Source: Poritiphilus flavus
Lineage (GTDB): Bacteria > Bacteroidota > Bacteroidia > Flavobacteriales > Flavobacteriaceae
DNA: 64,000 nucleotides
Direction: 5' to 3'
Assembly (NCBI RefSeq): GCF_009901585.1
Contig: NZ_WXYO01000008.1
Span: 1-64,000, forward strand
How positions within the stretch are numbered: position 1 is the stretch's first letter; the number at the start of each line of letters is the position of its first letter. Shown one piece after another: positions 43,390 through 50,661 of this stretch. Made by a program: the position numbers and the translations under genes. The notes under the pieces are model-generated. The model was given only the letters and a program-made list of their open reading frames with translations. It had not been told where the DNA came from and made no database searches.

Positions 43390-43770
43390 ATGAATATACC
43401 ATCCGAATTGAAATACACCAAAGACCATGAATGGGTAAAGATAGAAGGAGACGTGGCCACAGTGGGCATAACGGACTTCGCCCAGGGTGAGTTGGGCGAT
43501 ATTGTTTATGTGGAAGTGGAAACCCTTGATGAGACTTTGGATAAGGATGAGGTTTTTGGTACCGTGGAAGCGGTAAAGACCGTATCCGATCTGTTTCTTC
43601 CCCTTAGCGGTGAGATCATCGAGTTCAATGAGGCGCTTGAAGATGAACCGGAGCAGGTGAATTCAGATCCTTACGGTTCAGGATGGATGATCCGTATCAA
43701 GATCAGCGATCCTTCGGAAGCTGAGGACCTCCTGAACGACGCGGCCTACAAGGAATTGATAGGTGCTTAG
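43390..43770 (+). CDS. gcvH: Glycine cleavage system H protein
   Basis: GcvH is the small lipoylated carrier of the glycine cleavage system; its swinging arm moves the aminomethyl group between the P, T and L proteins. The 126-residue protein starts [42 protein letters not shown] (spread over residues 1-42). It has the lipoylation motif [15 protein letters not shown], with the modified lysine near residue 64, and ends [28 protein letters not shown]. The length is normal. gcvP and gcvT are not in the window. The following VanZ-like gene starts within its last codons. Confidence 0.97.
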   Translation: MNIPSELKYTKDHEWVKIEGDVATVGITDFAQGELGDIVYVEVETLDETLDKDEVFGTVEAVKTVSDLFLPLSGEIIEFNEALEDEPEQVNSDPYGSGWMIRIKISDPSEAEDLLNDAAYKELIGA

Positions 43771-44164
43771 AAAATACGGTTATACGCTATTTTTCGCGGG
43801 CTGGATGATACTCATCACAGTATTGAGTTTAGTCTCCTTTTCTTCCCTGGACAGCCCGAAACTGGATATTCCCTACATAGATAAAGTAGTTCACTTTAGC
43901 TTTTATTGTGTTTCCACCTTCCTGGGATGCCTCTTTTTACGAGAGCTGACCGGAGGTAAGATCAAGATGTCTAAAGGGATCTTCCTCATGGTATTTGTCC
44001 TTGTATTGTATGGTATGATTATTGAGGTGGTTCAAGAGGCATTTACTGACGAAAGAAGTATGGAGTTTTCCGATGCCCTTGCAAACACTTTAGGGGCAAT
44101 TACCGGAGGAGTTATAATAAATTATCTATTTTCCGGTAAAAGGCAGTTAAAATGGAAGATTTAA
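43763..44164 (+). CDS. VanZ-like family membrane protein
   Basis: A 133-residue protein with four hydrophobic helices ([79 protein letters not shown]). It carries the VanZ-family pattern DKVVHFSFY...[28 protein letters not shown]. VanZ-like proteins of this size are widespread, often next to gcvH in flavobacteria; their function is not established and there is no link to teicoplanin resistance here. The start is GTG at 43763, overlapping gcvH by 8 bases, so translational coupling is likely. Confidence 0.85.
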   Translation: MLRKYGYTLFFAGWMILITVLSLVSFSSLDSPKLDIPYIDKVVHFSFYCVSTFLGCLFLRELTGGKIKMSKGIFLMVFVLVLYGMIIEVVQEAFTDERSMEFSDALANTLGAITGGVIINYLFSGKRQLKWKI

Positions 44165-44217
44165 TTGCTTTTTTCTGATATAATTAGTTAAATTAGCATT
44201 CATTAAAGCAATAGATT

Positions 44218-44922
44218 ATGGAACCTAAAAAGAATCCAAAAGCTGATCTTAGAAGAAATAGTGGTCTCTATTTCGTTTTAGGCTTGGCGCTTGTAATGGC
44301 ATTGGTTTACGGTGCATTGGAATGGAAGACCTACGACAAAACGAATGATTATGACATTTCGCTTAACGTAGAAGATGATCTGGATGAGGAAGTACCGATG
44401 ACAGAGCAAATCAAGACTCCCCCACCTCCACCGCCACCTGCGGCTCCGGAAGTGATCGAGGTCGTGGAAGACGAGGAAGAAGTAGAGGAAACTGTTATCG
44501 AATCTACTGAAACCAGTCAGGAGGAGGAAGTTATGGAAGTAGAAGATGTTGAAGTGGAGGAAGTTGAAGAGGATGTAGACGTTCCTTTTGCTGTAATTGA
44601 AGATGTACCTGTTTTTCCAGGTTGTGAAGGAGCCAGCGATAAGAGGGCTTGTTTCAATGAAATGATGCAAAAACATATCCGTAAGAATTTCCGCTATCCT
44701 GAGATTGCCCAGGAAATGGGAGTACAGGGGAGAGTAAACGTGATGTTCACTATCCAGAAAGACGGAAGTATCGGCAATATCAGATACCGTGGTCCGGATA
44801 AGAATTTGGAGGCCGAAGCTTTACGTATAATCAAGAAGCTTCCTAAAATGACTCCTGGTAAGCAAAGAGGTAGAGCTGTAAGGGTACCTTTCAGTATTCC
44901 GATTACCTTTAAGCTGCAGTAA
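44218..44922 (+). CDS. TonB-family energy transducer (copy 1)
   Basis: A 234-residue TonB protein that couples the inner-membrane proton gradient to outer-membrane receptors. A short cytoplasmic start is followed by one membrane anchor (GLYFVLGLALVMALVYGALEW), a proline run (residues ~68-74) and a long acidic spacer of Glu/Val (VVEDEEEVEETVIESTETSQEEEVMEVED...). The C-terminal domain (residues ~150-234) contains RKNFRYPEIAQEMGVQGRVNVMFTIQKDGSIGNI and LPKMTPGKQRGRAVRVPFSIPITFKLQ. Two cysteines in FPGCEGASDKRACF are shared with copy 2. No ExbB/ExbD genes are adjacent. It is followed by an intrinsic terminator. Confidence 0.93.
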   Translation: MEPKKNPKADLRRNSGLYFVLGLALVMALVYGALEWKTYDKTNDYDISLNVEDDLDEEVPMTEQIKTPPPPPPPAAPEVIEVVEDEEEVEETVIESTETSQEEEVMEVEDVEVEEVEEDVDVPFAVIEDVPVFPGCEGASDKRACFNEMMQKHIRKNFRYPEIAQEMGVQGRVNVMFTIQKDGSIGNIRYRGPDKNLEAEALRIIKKLPKMTPGKQRGRAVRVPFSIPITFKLQ

Positions 44923-44950
44923 AAATATTACTGATTGCAATATTAGCAGG

Positions 44951-44977
44951 CCCCGACGATTATCGTCGGGGTTTCTT
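44951..44977 (+). terminator. Intrinsic terminator after tonB copy 1
   Basis: CCCCGACGAT (44951-44960) and ATCGTCGGGG (44962-44971) are perfectly complementary around one T (in practice a 3-5 base loop), followed by TTTCTTTTTT. This is the first of three related hairpins in this gap. Confidence 0.9.
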
Positions 44978-45011
44978 TTTTATGGCACTGAGATCATCCA
45001 ATCTACAAGCC

Positions 45012-45095
45012 TACCCTGACATTTATCGTCGGGGTTTTTCATTGCATTGGGATTACTTGTTCCACTAGTCAACCCCGACATTCATCGTCGGGGCG
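45012..45095. repeat. Two further copies of the CCCCGAC/GTCGGGG hairpin
   Basis: Copy 2 (ACCCTGAC and GTCGGGGT, 45013-45036) is followed by TTTT. Copy 3 (CCCCGAC and GTCGGGG, 45073-45093, loop attcatc) has no T-run. With the terminator at 44951 they form three diverged copies at ~60-base intervals, all sharing ATCGTCGGGG on the right arm. The remaining sequence to 45233 holds an imperfect 15-bp palindrome (TGCCGCCTGGCGGCA, 45144-45158) and no gene. Confidence 0.75.
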
Positions 45096-45233
45096 AGTCC
45101 GTTCCCTAACTGAACAGCTACCTTCACTCAATCTGGGTTCATTTGCCGCCTGGCGGCATACTTCTTGTGATTTATCATCATAATAACATCCGTTTGCTCA
45201 AAACGTCATTTGAGGCGGGAAAACAAAACTATT

Positions 45234-46019
45234 ATGAAGGATAATTACCAAAGCTCCGGGAGTGCCAATAATGGCAATTCTGGCAAGAAAAGCAATGCTT
45301 CCTCCAGAAGAGGGAAGCGCGAAACCAATTTGCGAAAAGGAGGCTTTCTGCGTTTTCAGATCGGCCTGATACTGGCTCTTTTGCTGGTATACATCGGCCT
45401 GGAAGCTTCTTTTAGCATGAATAAAGAAAAAGAACTGCCACCTGAGCCCTACATACCCGAAGAAGTGATCTTTGATCCGGATGTGATTTTGGCCAGGCCG
45501 GAGAAACCAAAAATTATAGCGAAACAGAAGCCCAGCCCGAGGATCAAAGCTGTTCCGAACCATGTTGATGTGGTACCACCCGAAGACTTTATAGCCATTC
45601 CGCCGGACGAGCCTTCCAACCTGGACCCGGGTGAGATTGATTACGTCGAGCCCGAGGTTCCGGAAGAGATCCCTATAGAAGTGGTAGAAGAAGTACCGAT
45701 ATTTCCAGGCTGCGAAGAAGTGCCAAAATCGGAGCGAAAGGCTTGTTTTGAAAAGCAAATAAGGAAGCATGTCAGGAAGAATTTCAGGTATCCGGAAAGG
45801 GCCAGGGTTTTAGGACAGCAAGGAAGGGTGAGTGTGGTCTTTAAGATCGATAAGGAAGGGCAGGTAGGGGATATTCAACTGCGCGGACCGTCAGAGCTGT
45901 TGGAGAAGGAAGCCGAAAGGATTATCTCCAAACTGCCAAAAATGACACCTGGTAAGCAACAAGGGGTTCCTGTCAGGGTTCCCTTTAGTATTCCGATCAA
46001 TTTTGTGCTGGAGGACTAA
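45234..46019 (+). CDS. TonB-family energy transducer (copy 2)
   Basis: Second TonB paralogue, 261 residues from ATG 45234 (an in-frame TTG at 45210 is less likely). It starts with a Gly/Asn/Ser-rich cytoplasmic segment and a basic patch (SSRRGKRETNLRKG), then a single membrane anchor (FLRFQIGLILALLLVYIGLEASF). A Pro/Glu-rich spacer follows, and then a C-terminal domain close to copy 1: FPGCEEVPKSERKACFEKQIRKHVRKNFRYPERARVLGQQGRVSVVFKIDKEGQVGDI read over residues ~155-215, and LPKMTPGKQQGVPVRVPFSIPINF. The linker is less acidic than in copy 1, which may alter span or partner choice. Confidence 0.92.
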   Translation: MKDNYQSSGSANNGNSGKKSNASSRRGKRETNLRKGGFLRFQIGLILALLLVYIGLEASFSMNKEKELPPEPYIPEEVIFDPDVILARPEKPKIIAKQKPSPRIKAVPNHVDVVPPEDFIAIPPDEPSNLDPGEIDYVEPEVPEEIPIEVVEEVPIFPGCEEVPKSERKACFEKQIRKHVRKNFRYPERARVLGQQGRVSVVFKIDKEGQVGDIQLRGPSELLEKEAERIISKLPKMTPGKQQGVPVRVPFSIPINFVLED

Positions 46020-46045
46020 ACGGCCCTAATAGACAGAACAGCCTA

Positions 46046-46085
46046 AGGAGTTTCCAGGGGTTTATTCTCCCTGGAGGCTCTTATT
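46046..46085 (+). terminator. Intrinsic terminator after tonB copy 2
   Basis: GAGTTTCCAGGG (46048-46059) pairs over 12 positions, with two G-U pairs, with CCCTGGAGGCTC (46069-46080), followed by TTATT. The stem is long and the position 27 bases after the stop codon is right. Confidence 0.82.
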
Positions 46086-46093
46086 AAAGACCT

Positions 46094-46172
46094 GACGCTT
46101 AAGGTTAGCGGTTAGCTCTTCCGACAGGGCGTATAAGTCGCTAGATTGTTTTGTTGAAGCGTCTACGACTTA
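46094..46172. repeat. Interleaved inverted repeats in the tonB2-ctaB gap
   Basis: TAAGTCGCTAGA (46134-46145) is complementary, apart from one bulged C, to TCTACGACTTA (46162-46172). GACGCTT (46094-46100) is complementary to AAGCGTC (46157-46163). The pairs overlap, so only one can form at a time. No coding frame or tRNA shape fits. Confidence 0.5.
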
Positions 46173-46228
46173 ACGAACAAAGATGGCACAAAGAAGCTTA
46201 TTTCGTTGCAAAAAATGAGCTTGAGGCG

Positions 46229-46236
46229 TATCTTTG
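46229..46236 (+). promoter_or_regulatory. Promoter of the ctaB-cox cluster (-7 TATCTTTG, -33 TTG at 46206-46208)
   Basis: TATCTTTG is a perfect TAnnTTTG match with a TTG 20 bases upstream. It lies 18 bases before the ctaB ATG at 46255. Confidence 0.78.
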
Positions 46237-46254
46237 CAGCCTTATCCAGGCTTC

Positions 46255-47154
46255 ATGAAGACAGCGGTTGGTACGGCAAAACAAAGAACACTTACGTTAC
46301 TATTTTCAGAATTTACAGAGATAACCAAAGCCAGGCTCGCTGTTAGTGTTGTATTTTCTGCCCTTGCCGGATACCTCCTGGGCGCGGATCAGATCAGTCT
46401 GGTTTCCCTAAGCTTGCTGGCATTTGGCGGCTATTGTATGGTTGGAGCATCCAACGCCTATAACCAGGTAATAGAAAGGGATCTGGATGCCCTGATGAAG
46501 CGAACCAGGAACCGGCCAATACCTTCAGGCAGAATGTCTGTAAACAGTGCCATGACCCTGGCTATTACCCTGACGGTTTTAGGGGTGTTCAGTTTATACC
46601 TGCTCAATCCCAAGACCTCCATGTTCGGAGCCATTTCCATTTTTCTATATACCAGCGTTTATACACCGCTTAAGACCAAAACGCCTCTGGCGGTTTTTGT
46701 GGGTGCTTTTCCGGGTGCTATTCCCTTTATGCTGGGTTGGGTGGCAGCGACCAATGAATTCGGTATTGAGCCGGGAACCCTTTTCATGATACAGTTCTTC
46801 TGGCAGTTCCCGCATTTTTGGGCCCTGGGTTGGATGTTGGATGATGACTATAAGAAAGGTGGGTTTAAGATGCTGCCTACAGGAAAGAAAGACAGTGGTA
46901 CGGCCCTGCAGATTATCATGTATACCATCTGGATGTTGGTAATATCTGTTATTCCTGTTTTCGGGATTACCGGGAAACTTCAACTTTCCATTCCGGCGGC
47001 CGTTATCGTATTCTTAATGGGTCTGGTAATGTTGCGCTTTGCCTTCGCTCTGTATATCAAACGCGACAATGCCACGGCGCGAAAGTTAATGCTTGCCAGC
47101 GTTAGTTATATCAGCCTGATGCAGATTGTTTATGTAGTAGATAAATTTATATAA
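46255..47154 (+). CDS. ctaB: Protoheme IX farnesyltransferase (heme O synthase)
   Basis: This inner-membrane UbiA-type prenyltransferase adds a farnesyl group to heme B to make heme O, the precursor of the heme A used by the aa3 oxidase encoded in this window. The 299-residue protein has nine hydrophobic helices and the Asp-rich motif in ASNAYNQVIERDLDALMKRTRNRPIPSGRM (residues ~75-105). The second polar loop is at FWQFPHFWALGWMLDDDYKKGGFKMLP. The start at 46255 (MKTAVGTAKQRT) is preferred to an upstream in-frame codon at 46234, which overlaps the -7 box. It heads a seven- to eight-gene oxidase assembly cluster. Confidence 0.95.
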   Translation: MKTAVGTAKQRTLTLLFSEFTEITKARLAVSVVFSALAGYLLGADQISLVSLSLLAFGGYCMVGASNAYNQVIERDLDALMKRTRNRPIPSGRMSVNSAMTLAITLTVLGVFSLYLLNPKTSMFGAISIFLYTSVYTPLKTKTPLAVFVGAFPGAIPFMLGWVAATNEFGIEPGTLFMIQFFWQFPHFWALGWMLDDDYKKGGFKMLPTGKKDSGTALQIIMYTIWMLVISVIPVFGITGKLQLSIPAAVIVFLMGLVMLRFAFALYIKRDNATARKLMLASVSYISLMQIVYVVDKFI

Positions 47155-47160
47155 GAGGAT

Positions 47161-47739
47161 ATGGATATCACCCAAATCAGCGAAAAAGAAAAAAAGGCAC
47201 GGGCCCGCAAAATGATGTTGTGGTTCGGGATCGTGAGCCTCATTATGGGATTTGCCGGATGGACAAGCGCCTATATTGTGAGTAGTTCCAGGGAGGACTG
47301 GCTGGCGGATTTTGAGCTTCCCTCTGCATTTTTATACAGTACGTTGGTCATCTTGTTTAGTAGTCTGACCTATATGCTGGCGCAAAGGGCCGTTAAGCAA
47401 GATCAACCAAAAATGGCCACTAACTGGCTTATGGCTACTTTCGTCCTTGGTATCACTTTTATTGTGTTGCAGATCTTTGGATTCTCACAGATGGTTGCCC
47501 AGGGCTATTATTTTACAGGTCCAACCAGCAATATAACAGTGTCGTTTATCTACGTTATCGCGGCTGTGCATATTCTGCACGTCCTTGCCGGCTTGGTTAC
47601 GGTTCTGGTGGTATTGATCAATCAAATGAAGCAAAAATATACAGCTGGGGAGATGCTGGGAATGGAAATGGGCGCCACTTTCTGGCACTTTGTAGACCTG
47701 CTTTGGATCTATCTGGTGCTGTTTTTTTATTTCTATTGA
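47161..47739 (+). CDS. Cytochrome c oxidase subunit III, short form
   Basis: A 192-residue heme-copper oxidase subunit III family protein with five hydrophobic helices (MMLWFGIVSLIMGFAGWTSAYIV; LPSAFLYSTLVILFSSLTYML; NWLMATFVLGITFIVLQIFGF; VSFIYVIAAVHILHVLAGLVTVLVVL; FWHFVDLLWIYLVLFFYF). The ending HFVDLLWIYLVLFFYFY is the family signature. It starts 7 bases after ctaB. A second, longer subunit III gene follows, so this one is either a structural subunit lacking the first two helices or a paralogue in assembly. Confidence 0.88.
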   Translation: MDITQISEKEKKARARKMMLWFGIVSLIMGFAGWTSAYIVSSSREDWLADFELPSAFLYSTLVILFSSLTYMLAQRAVKQDQPKMATNWLMATFVLGITFIVLQIFGFSQMVAQGYYFTGPTSNITVSFIYVIAAVHILHVLAGLVTVLVVLINQMKQKYTAGEMLGMEMGATFWHFVDLLWIYLVLFFYFY

Positions 47740-47801
47740 ATATAAATAATAAGAAAGTGCGTTTTGATAGGGTTTCGGCTTTTGTATAGTTGAAAAAAAT
47801 G

Positions 47802-47809
47802 TAAATTTG
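47802..47809 (+). promoter_or_regulatory. Promoter before the long subunit III gene (-7 TAAATTTG, -33 TTTG at 47781-47784)
   Basis: TAAATTTG with TTTG 17 bases upstream; the ATG is 31 bases downstream. It suggests the second part of the cluster can be transcribed independently of ctaB. Confidence 0.68.
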
Positions 47810-47839
47810 CGAGTAATATTTTAACACGATAATTTTTAT

Positions 47840-48814
47840 ATGGATTCTACTGTTACTGCGGGTTCTGAAGAAAATGTCTGGGGTGGTGGAAACAGACCTC
47901 TGAATGCCAGTTATGGCAAATTGATGATGTGGTTTTTCCTGGTATCGGATGCTCTGACCTTTAGCGGGTTCCTGGCTTCTTACGGTTTTTCCAGGTTTAA
48001 GTTCATTGAGACATGGCCCATCGCCGATGAGGTGTTTACCCACGTTCCCTTTTTTCATGGGAATTTCCCCATGTACTACGTGGCCTTTATGACCTTTATC
48101 CTTATCATGTCTTCTGTGACTATGGTACTGGCTGTTGATGCGGGCCACAGAATGATGAAGAACCGCGTAATACTGTATATGTTCCTTACCATAATCGGTG
48201 GTGCCATCTTCGTTGGTTCACAGGCCTGGGAATGGGCGACATTCATCACCGGAGACTACGGAGCAGTAGAAACCAAAGGAGGTCGGATCTTACAATTCGT
48301 AAAAGCAGATACCGGAGAGCGAGCCGCCCTTGCGGATTTTGCCAAAACGCTTCCTTCTGAGCGGCAGGAACTGGAACGCAATGATGGTCTTTGGTTTAAC
48401 CAGGGAGCCAGCCTTCCTTCTTATTCTTTAAAAGAGGTAACCGAAGGCCTTAAGGCCAACCCGAATATCCTTATCCGTACGGAAACTATCACGGAAACCG
48501 GAGAGAAAACCCTGTTGACAAGGGAAGAGTCCCTAAGTAAGATCAAGGATGGTGCTTTGGTTGTTGAAGGTGCTAACCTGGTAAGAAATGAATACGGAAG
48601 CAGATTGTTTGCCGATTTCTTTTTCTTTATCACAGGTTTCCACGGCTTCCACGTTTTCTCAGGAGTAATTATCAATATCATCATATTTTTTAATGTGATC
48701 CTGGGAACCTATGAAAAAAGAGGACATTACGAAATGGTTGAGAAAGTTGGGCTCTACTGGCACTTTGTGGATTTGGTGTGGGTTTTCGTATTCACCTTCT
48801 TTTACCTCGTATAA
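47840..48814 (+). CDS. coxC: Cytochrome c oxidase subunit III, long form with an extramembrane insert
   Basis: A 324-residue subunit III protein. Family features are WFFLVSDALTFSGFLASYGF, PMYYVAFMTFILIMSSVTMVLAVDAG, GSQAWEW near residue 130, ITGFHGFHVFSG near 270 and the C-terminal YWHFVDLVWVFVFTFFYLV. Between the helix ending GSQAWEWATFI and the helix beginning LFADFFFFITGFHG there is an insert of roughly 115 residues (~138-255), hydrophilic and acidic, that ordinary subunit III proteins lack. It would project from the membrane on one side. Gene order with subunit IV downstream fits a structural oxidase subunit. Confidence 0.9.
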   Translation: MDSTVTAGSEENVWGGGNRPLNASYGKLMMWFFLVSDALTFSGFLASYGFSRFKFIETWPIADEVFTHVPFFHGNFPMYYVAFMTFILIMSSVTMVLAVDAGHRMMKNRVILYMFLTIIGGAIFVGSQAWEWATFITGDYGAVETKGGRILQFVKADTGERAALADFAKTLPSERQELERNDGLWFNQGASLPSYSLKEVTEGLKANPNILIRTETITETGEKTLLTREESLSKIKDGALVVEGANLVRNEYGSRLFADFFFFITGFHGFHVFSGVIINIIIFFNVILGTYEKRGHYEMVEKVGLYWHFVDLVWVFVFTFFYLV

Positions 48815-48850
48815 AAATATTTGCGGATCAGCTAAAAAAATAAAATAGAT

Positions 48851-49234
48851 ATGGCGCACGAACATAAACTGGAAATATTCAGAGGACTGCTGAAATTTAA
48901 GTCCAACACTCAAAAAATATGGGGTGTTCTGATTTTCCTGACTATTGTAACGGCAGTTGAAGTAGGACTGGGGATTACCAAACCGGAAGTCCTGACTCAA
49001 AACTACTTCATCGGGATGAAGTTGCTCAACTGGATATTCATCATCCTGACCCTGGTTAAAGCATACTATATCGCCTGGGATTTCATGCACCTGAGGGACG
49101 AGAGAAGTTCCCTTAGAAGAGCGGTGGTTTGGACCCCGATCTTCCTTGTGGCTTACCTGGTGTTTATACTGCTTTTTGAGGCAGATTATATTTACAACGT
49201 CTTTAAGGACGGCTTCGTGAAATGGAATTTCTAA
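48851..49234 (+). CDS. Cytochrome c oxidase subunit IV family protein
   Basis: A 127-residue membrane protein with three helices (KIWGVLIFLTIVTAVEVGLGI; NYFIGMKLLNWIFIILTLVKAYYIAWDFMHL; AVVWTPIFLVAYLVFILLFEADYIY), matching the bacterial subunit IV (CtaF/CyoD-like) family of small accessory oxidase subunits. The motif KAYYIAWDFMHLRDE is typical. It lies 36 bases after the long subunit III gene and is followed by an intrinsic terminator. Confidence 0.88.
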   Translation: MAHEHKLEIFRGLLKFKSNTQKIWGVLIFLTIVTAVEVGLGITKPEVLTQNYFIGMKLLNWIFIILTLVKAYYIAWDFMHLRDERSSLRRAVVWTPIFLVAYLVFILLFEADYIYNVFKDGFVKWNF

Positions 49235-49252
49235 GACGAAATTAACAATATT

Positions 49253-49280
49253 AAAAGACGGTTTCAAAACCGTCTTTTTT
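49253..49280 (+). terminator. Intrinsic terminator after the subunit IV gene, overlapping the next promoter
   Basis: AAAAGACGGTT (49253-49263) and AACCGTCTTTT (49268-49278) form an 11-bp stem with a TCAA loop, ending in TTTTTT. The T-run merges with the TATTTTTG box at 49280-49287. Confidence 0.92.
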
Positions 49281-49287
49281 ATTTTTG
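49280..49287 (+). promoter_or_regulatory. -7 box (TATTTTTG) of the SCO assembly genes
   Basis: TATTTTTG directly follows the terminator stem and lies 15 bases before the ATG at 49303. No -33 box is possible outside the hairpin sequence. Confidence 0.6.
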
Positions 49288-49302
49288 CACAGGGAATTAT
49301 TT

Positions 49303-49932
49303 ATGAAAAAGACCTTCGTTTTAGTCGTACTTTTTGTCTTACCCATAGTGGCGTACCTGTTCTTTGCATCAGGAGTTAACAATTTTGGAAGGTTACCTAC
49401 TTTAACAGAAGATATCCTGGATATCAATAGCCTGGCTCCGGAAGAGACCTTTAAGGATAAGATCACTATACTGGGGTTCTTGGGTTCAGATGTCACCAAT
49501 AAAAAGGGAAATGCCTTTAACCTGAACCAAAAGATCTATAAGCGCTTTTACGAGTTCCGGGATTTCCAGATGATCATGGCCATGCCCAAAGGCACCGAAG
49601 CCGGCGTTGAAGAGTTAAAGACAGAACTCAGTGGATTTACGGATATCAGTAAGTGGCGTTTCGTTTTTCTGGAAAAAGAGCAGATAAATGCCTTGTTCAG
49701 TGCTTTAAAAACAGATCTTAAGCTGGAGGATGACCTAAGTACGCCCTACGTTTTTATTGTAGACAAGAAAGGAAATCTCCGGGGGCGAAAGAAAGATGAG
49801 GACGAAGGCCTGAAGTATGGCTTTAACACCAGCTCGGTTGCGGATCTCAACAACAAAATGGAGGATGATGTAAAGATCATCCTGGCAGAATACCGCCTTG
49901 CATTAAAGGAAAACAACGGTTTGCAGGAATAA
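49303..49932 (+). CDS. SCO-like thioredoxin-fold membrane protein lacking the copper-binding cysteines
   Basis: A 209-residue protein with one N-terminal membrane anchor (MKKTFVLVVLFVLPIVAYLFFAS) and a soluble domain facing the periplasm. The order of elements (KITILGFLGSDVTNKKGNAFNLNQKIYKRF..., MIMAMPKGTEAGVEEL, WRFVFLEKEQINALFSAL, STPYVFIVDKKGNLRGRKKD) parallels the SCO1/thioredoxin fold of the next gene. However, where SCO1 has CxxxC this protein has SDVTNK, and there is no cysteine at all in the mature part. It therefore cannot carry copper in the SCO1 manner; a structural or chaperone role in oxidase assembly is inferred from position. It starts four bases before scoI territory (3-base gap to the next gene). 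Confidence 0.72.
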   Translation: MKKTFVLVVLFVLPIVAYLFFASGVNNFGRLPTLTEDILDINSLAPEETFKDKITILGFLGSDVTNKKGNAFNLNQKIYKRFYEFRDFQMIMAMPKGTEAGVEELKTELSGFTDISKWRFVFLEKEQINALFSALKTDLKLEDDLSTPYVFIVDKKGNLRGRKKDEDEGLKYGFNTSSVADLNNKMEDDVKIILAEYRLALKENNGLQE

Positions 49933-49935
49933 GCA

Positions 49936-50661
49936 ATGAAACGGAAGTATACATACGTTTGGGTGTCTCTGGTGGTCCTGGTATTTGGGATCATATTCAT
50001 TCCGCGTATCGTAGACAGGGTAAAGGCTAACAGTATAGTTCAGGACAGTCGGATGAATGTCAGCAAAAACGCGGACGCCCTGGCCTTCATCACCCTAAAC
50101 GGAGAAAAACGAAAGGTCCCTGAATTTGCGCTGATCAACCAGGACAGCCTGTTGATTACCCATAAGGACTATTTGGGAAAGGTTTTCGTGGCAGAATTCT
50201 TTTTTACAACCTGCCCCAGCATATGCCCGATAATGAGCATGAATCTGGTTCAACTGCAGAATGAGTTTGAAGAATTTGAAAACTTTGGGGTGGCTTCCTT
50301 CACCATTAACCCGGAGTACGATACCCCCAGGGTGCTAAAAGAATATGCGGAAGAATACGGGATCACGGATATGGACTGGCACCTGATGACCGGACCCAGA
50401 GATTCCATTTATGAGCTGGCCAATGTCGGTTTCAATATATTTGCTACGGAAGCTCCTGATGTGCCCGGAGGTTTTGAGCATTCAGGACTGTTTGCACTTA
50501 TCGATAAGCAAGGTTATATACGATCGAGATATGATGATTTTGGCAATCCCATCATCTATTACCGCGGAGCCATAACTGAGGCTCAGGGAGCCAATAGTGA
50601 AGGAGAGCAGGAACAGATCAGCATCCTCAAGGAAGACATTAAAAAATTGCTAAATGAGTGA
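49936..50661 (+). CDS. SCO1/SenC family copper chaperone for cytochrome oxidase
   Basis: SCO proteins deliver copper to, or reduce, the CuA site of oxidase subunit II. The 241-residue protein has an N-terminal anchor (YTYVWVSLVVLVFGIIFIPRIV) and a thioredoxin-fold domain with the copper site: FFFTTCPSICPIMSMNL (CxxxC near residues 94-98) and the third ligand His in GGFEHSGLFALIDKQGYIRSRYDD. It belongs to the assembly half of the second respiratory cluster and overlaps the following DUF420 gene by 8 bases. Confidence 0.93.
   Translation: MKRKYTYVWVSLVVLVFGIIFIPRIVDRVKANSIVQDSRMNVSKNADALAFITLNGEKRKVPEFALINQDSLLITHKDYLGKVFVAEFFFTTCPSICPIMSMNLVQLQNEFEEFENFGVASFTINPEYDTPRVLKEYAEEYGITDMDWHLMTGPRDSIYELANVGFNIFATEAPDVPGGFEHSGLFALIDKQGYIRSRYDDFGNPIIYYRGAITEAQGANSEGEQEQISILKEDIKKLLNE

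Noticed and set aside
46081-46230. tRNA gene
   Set aside because: Some stems are possible, but there is no cloverleaf with the conserved TTCRA T-arm and CCA-side acceptor pairing.
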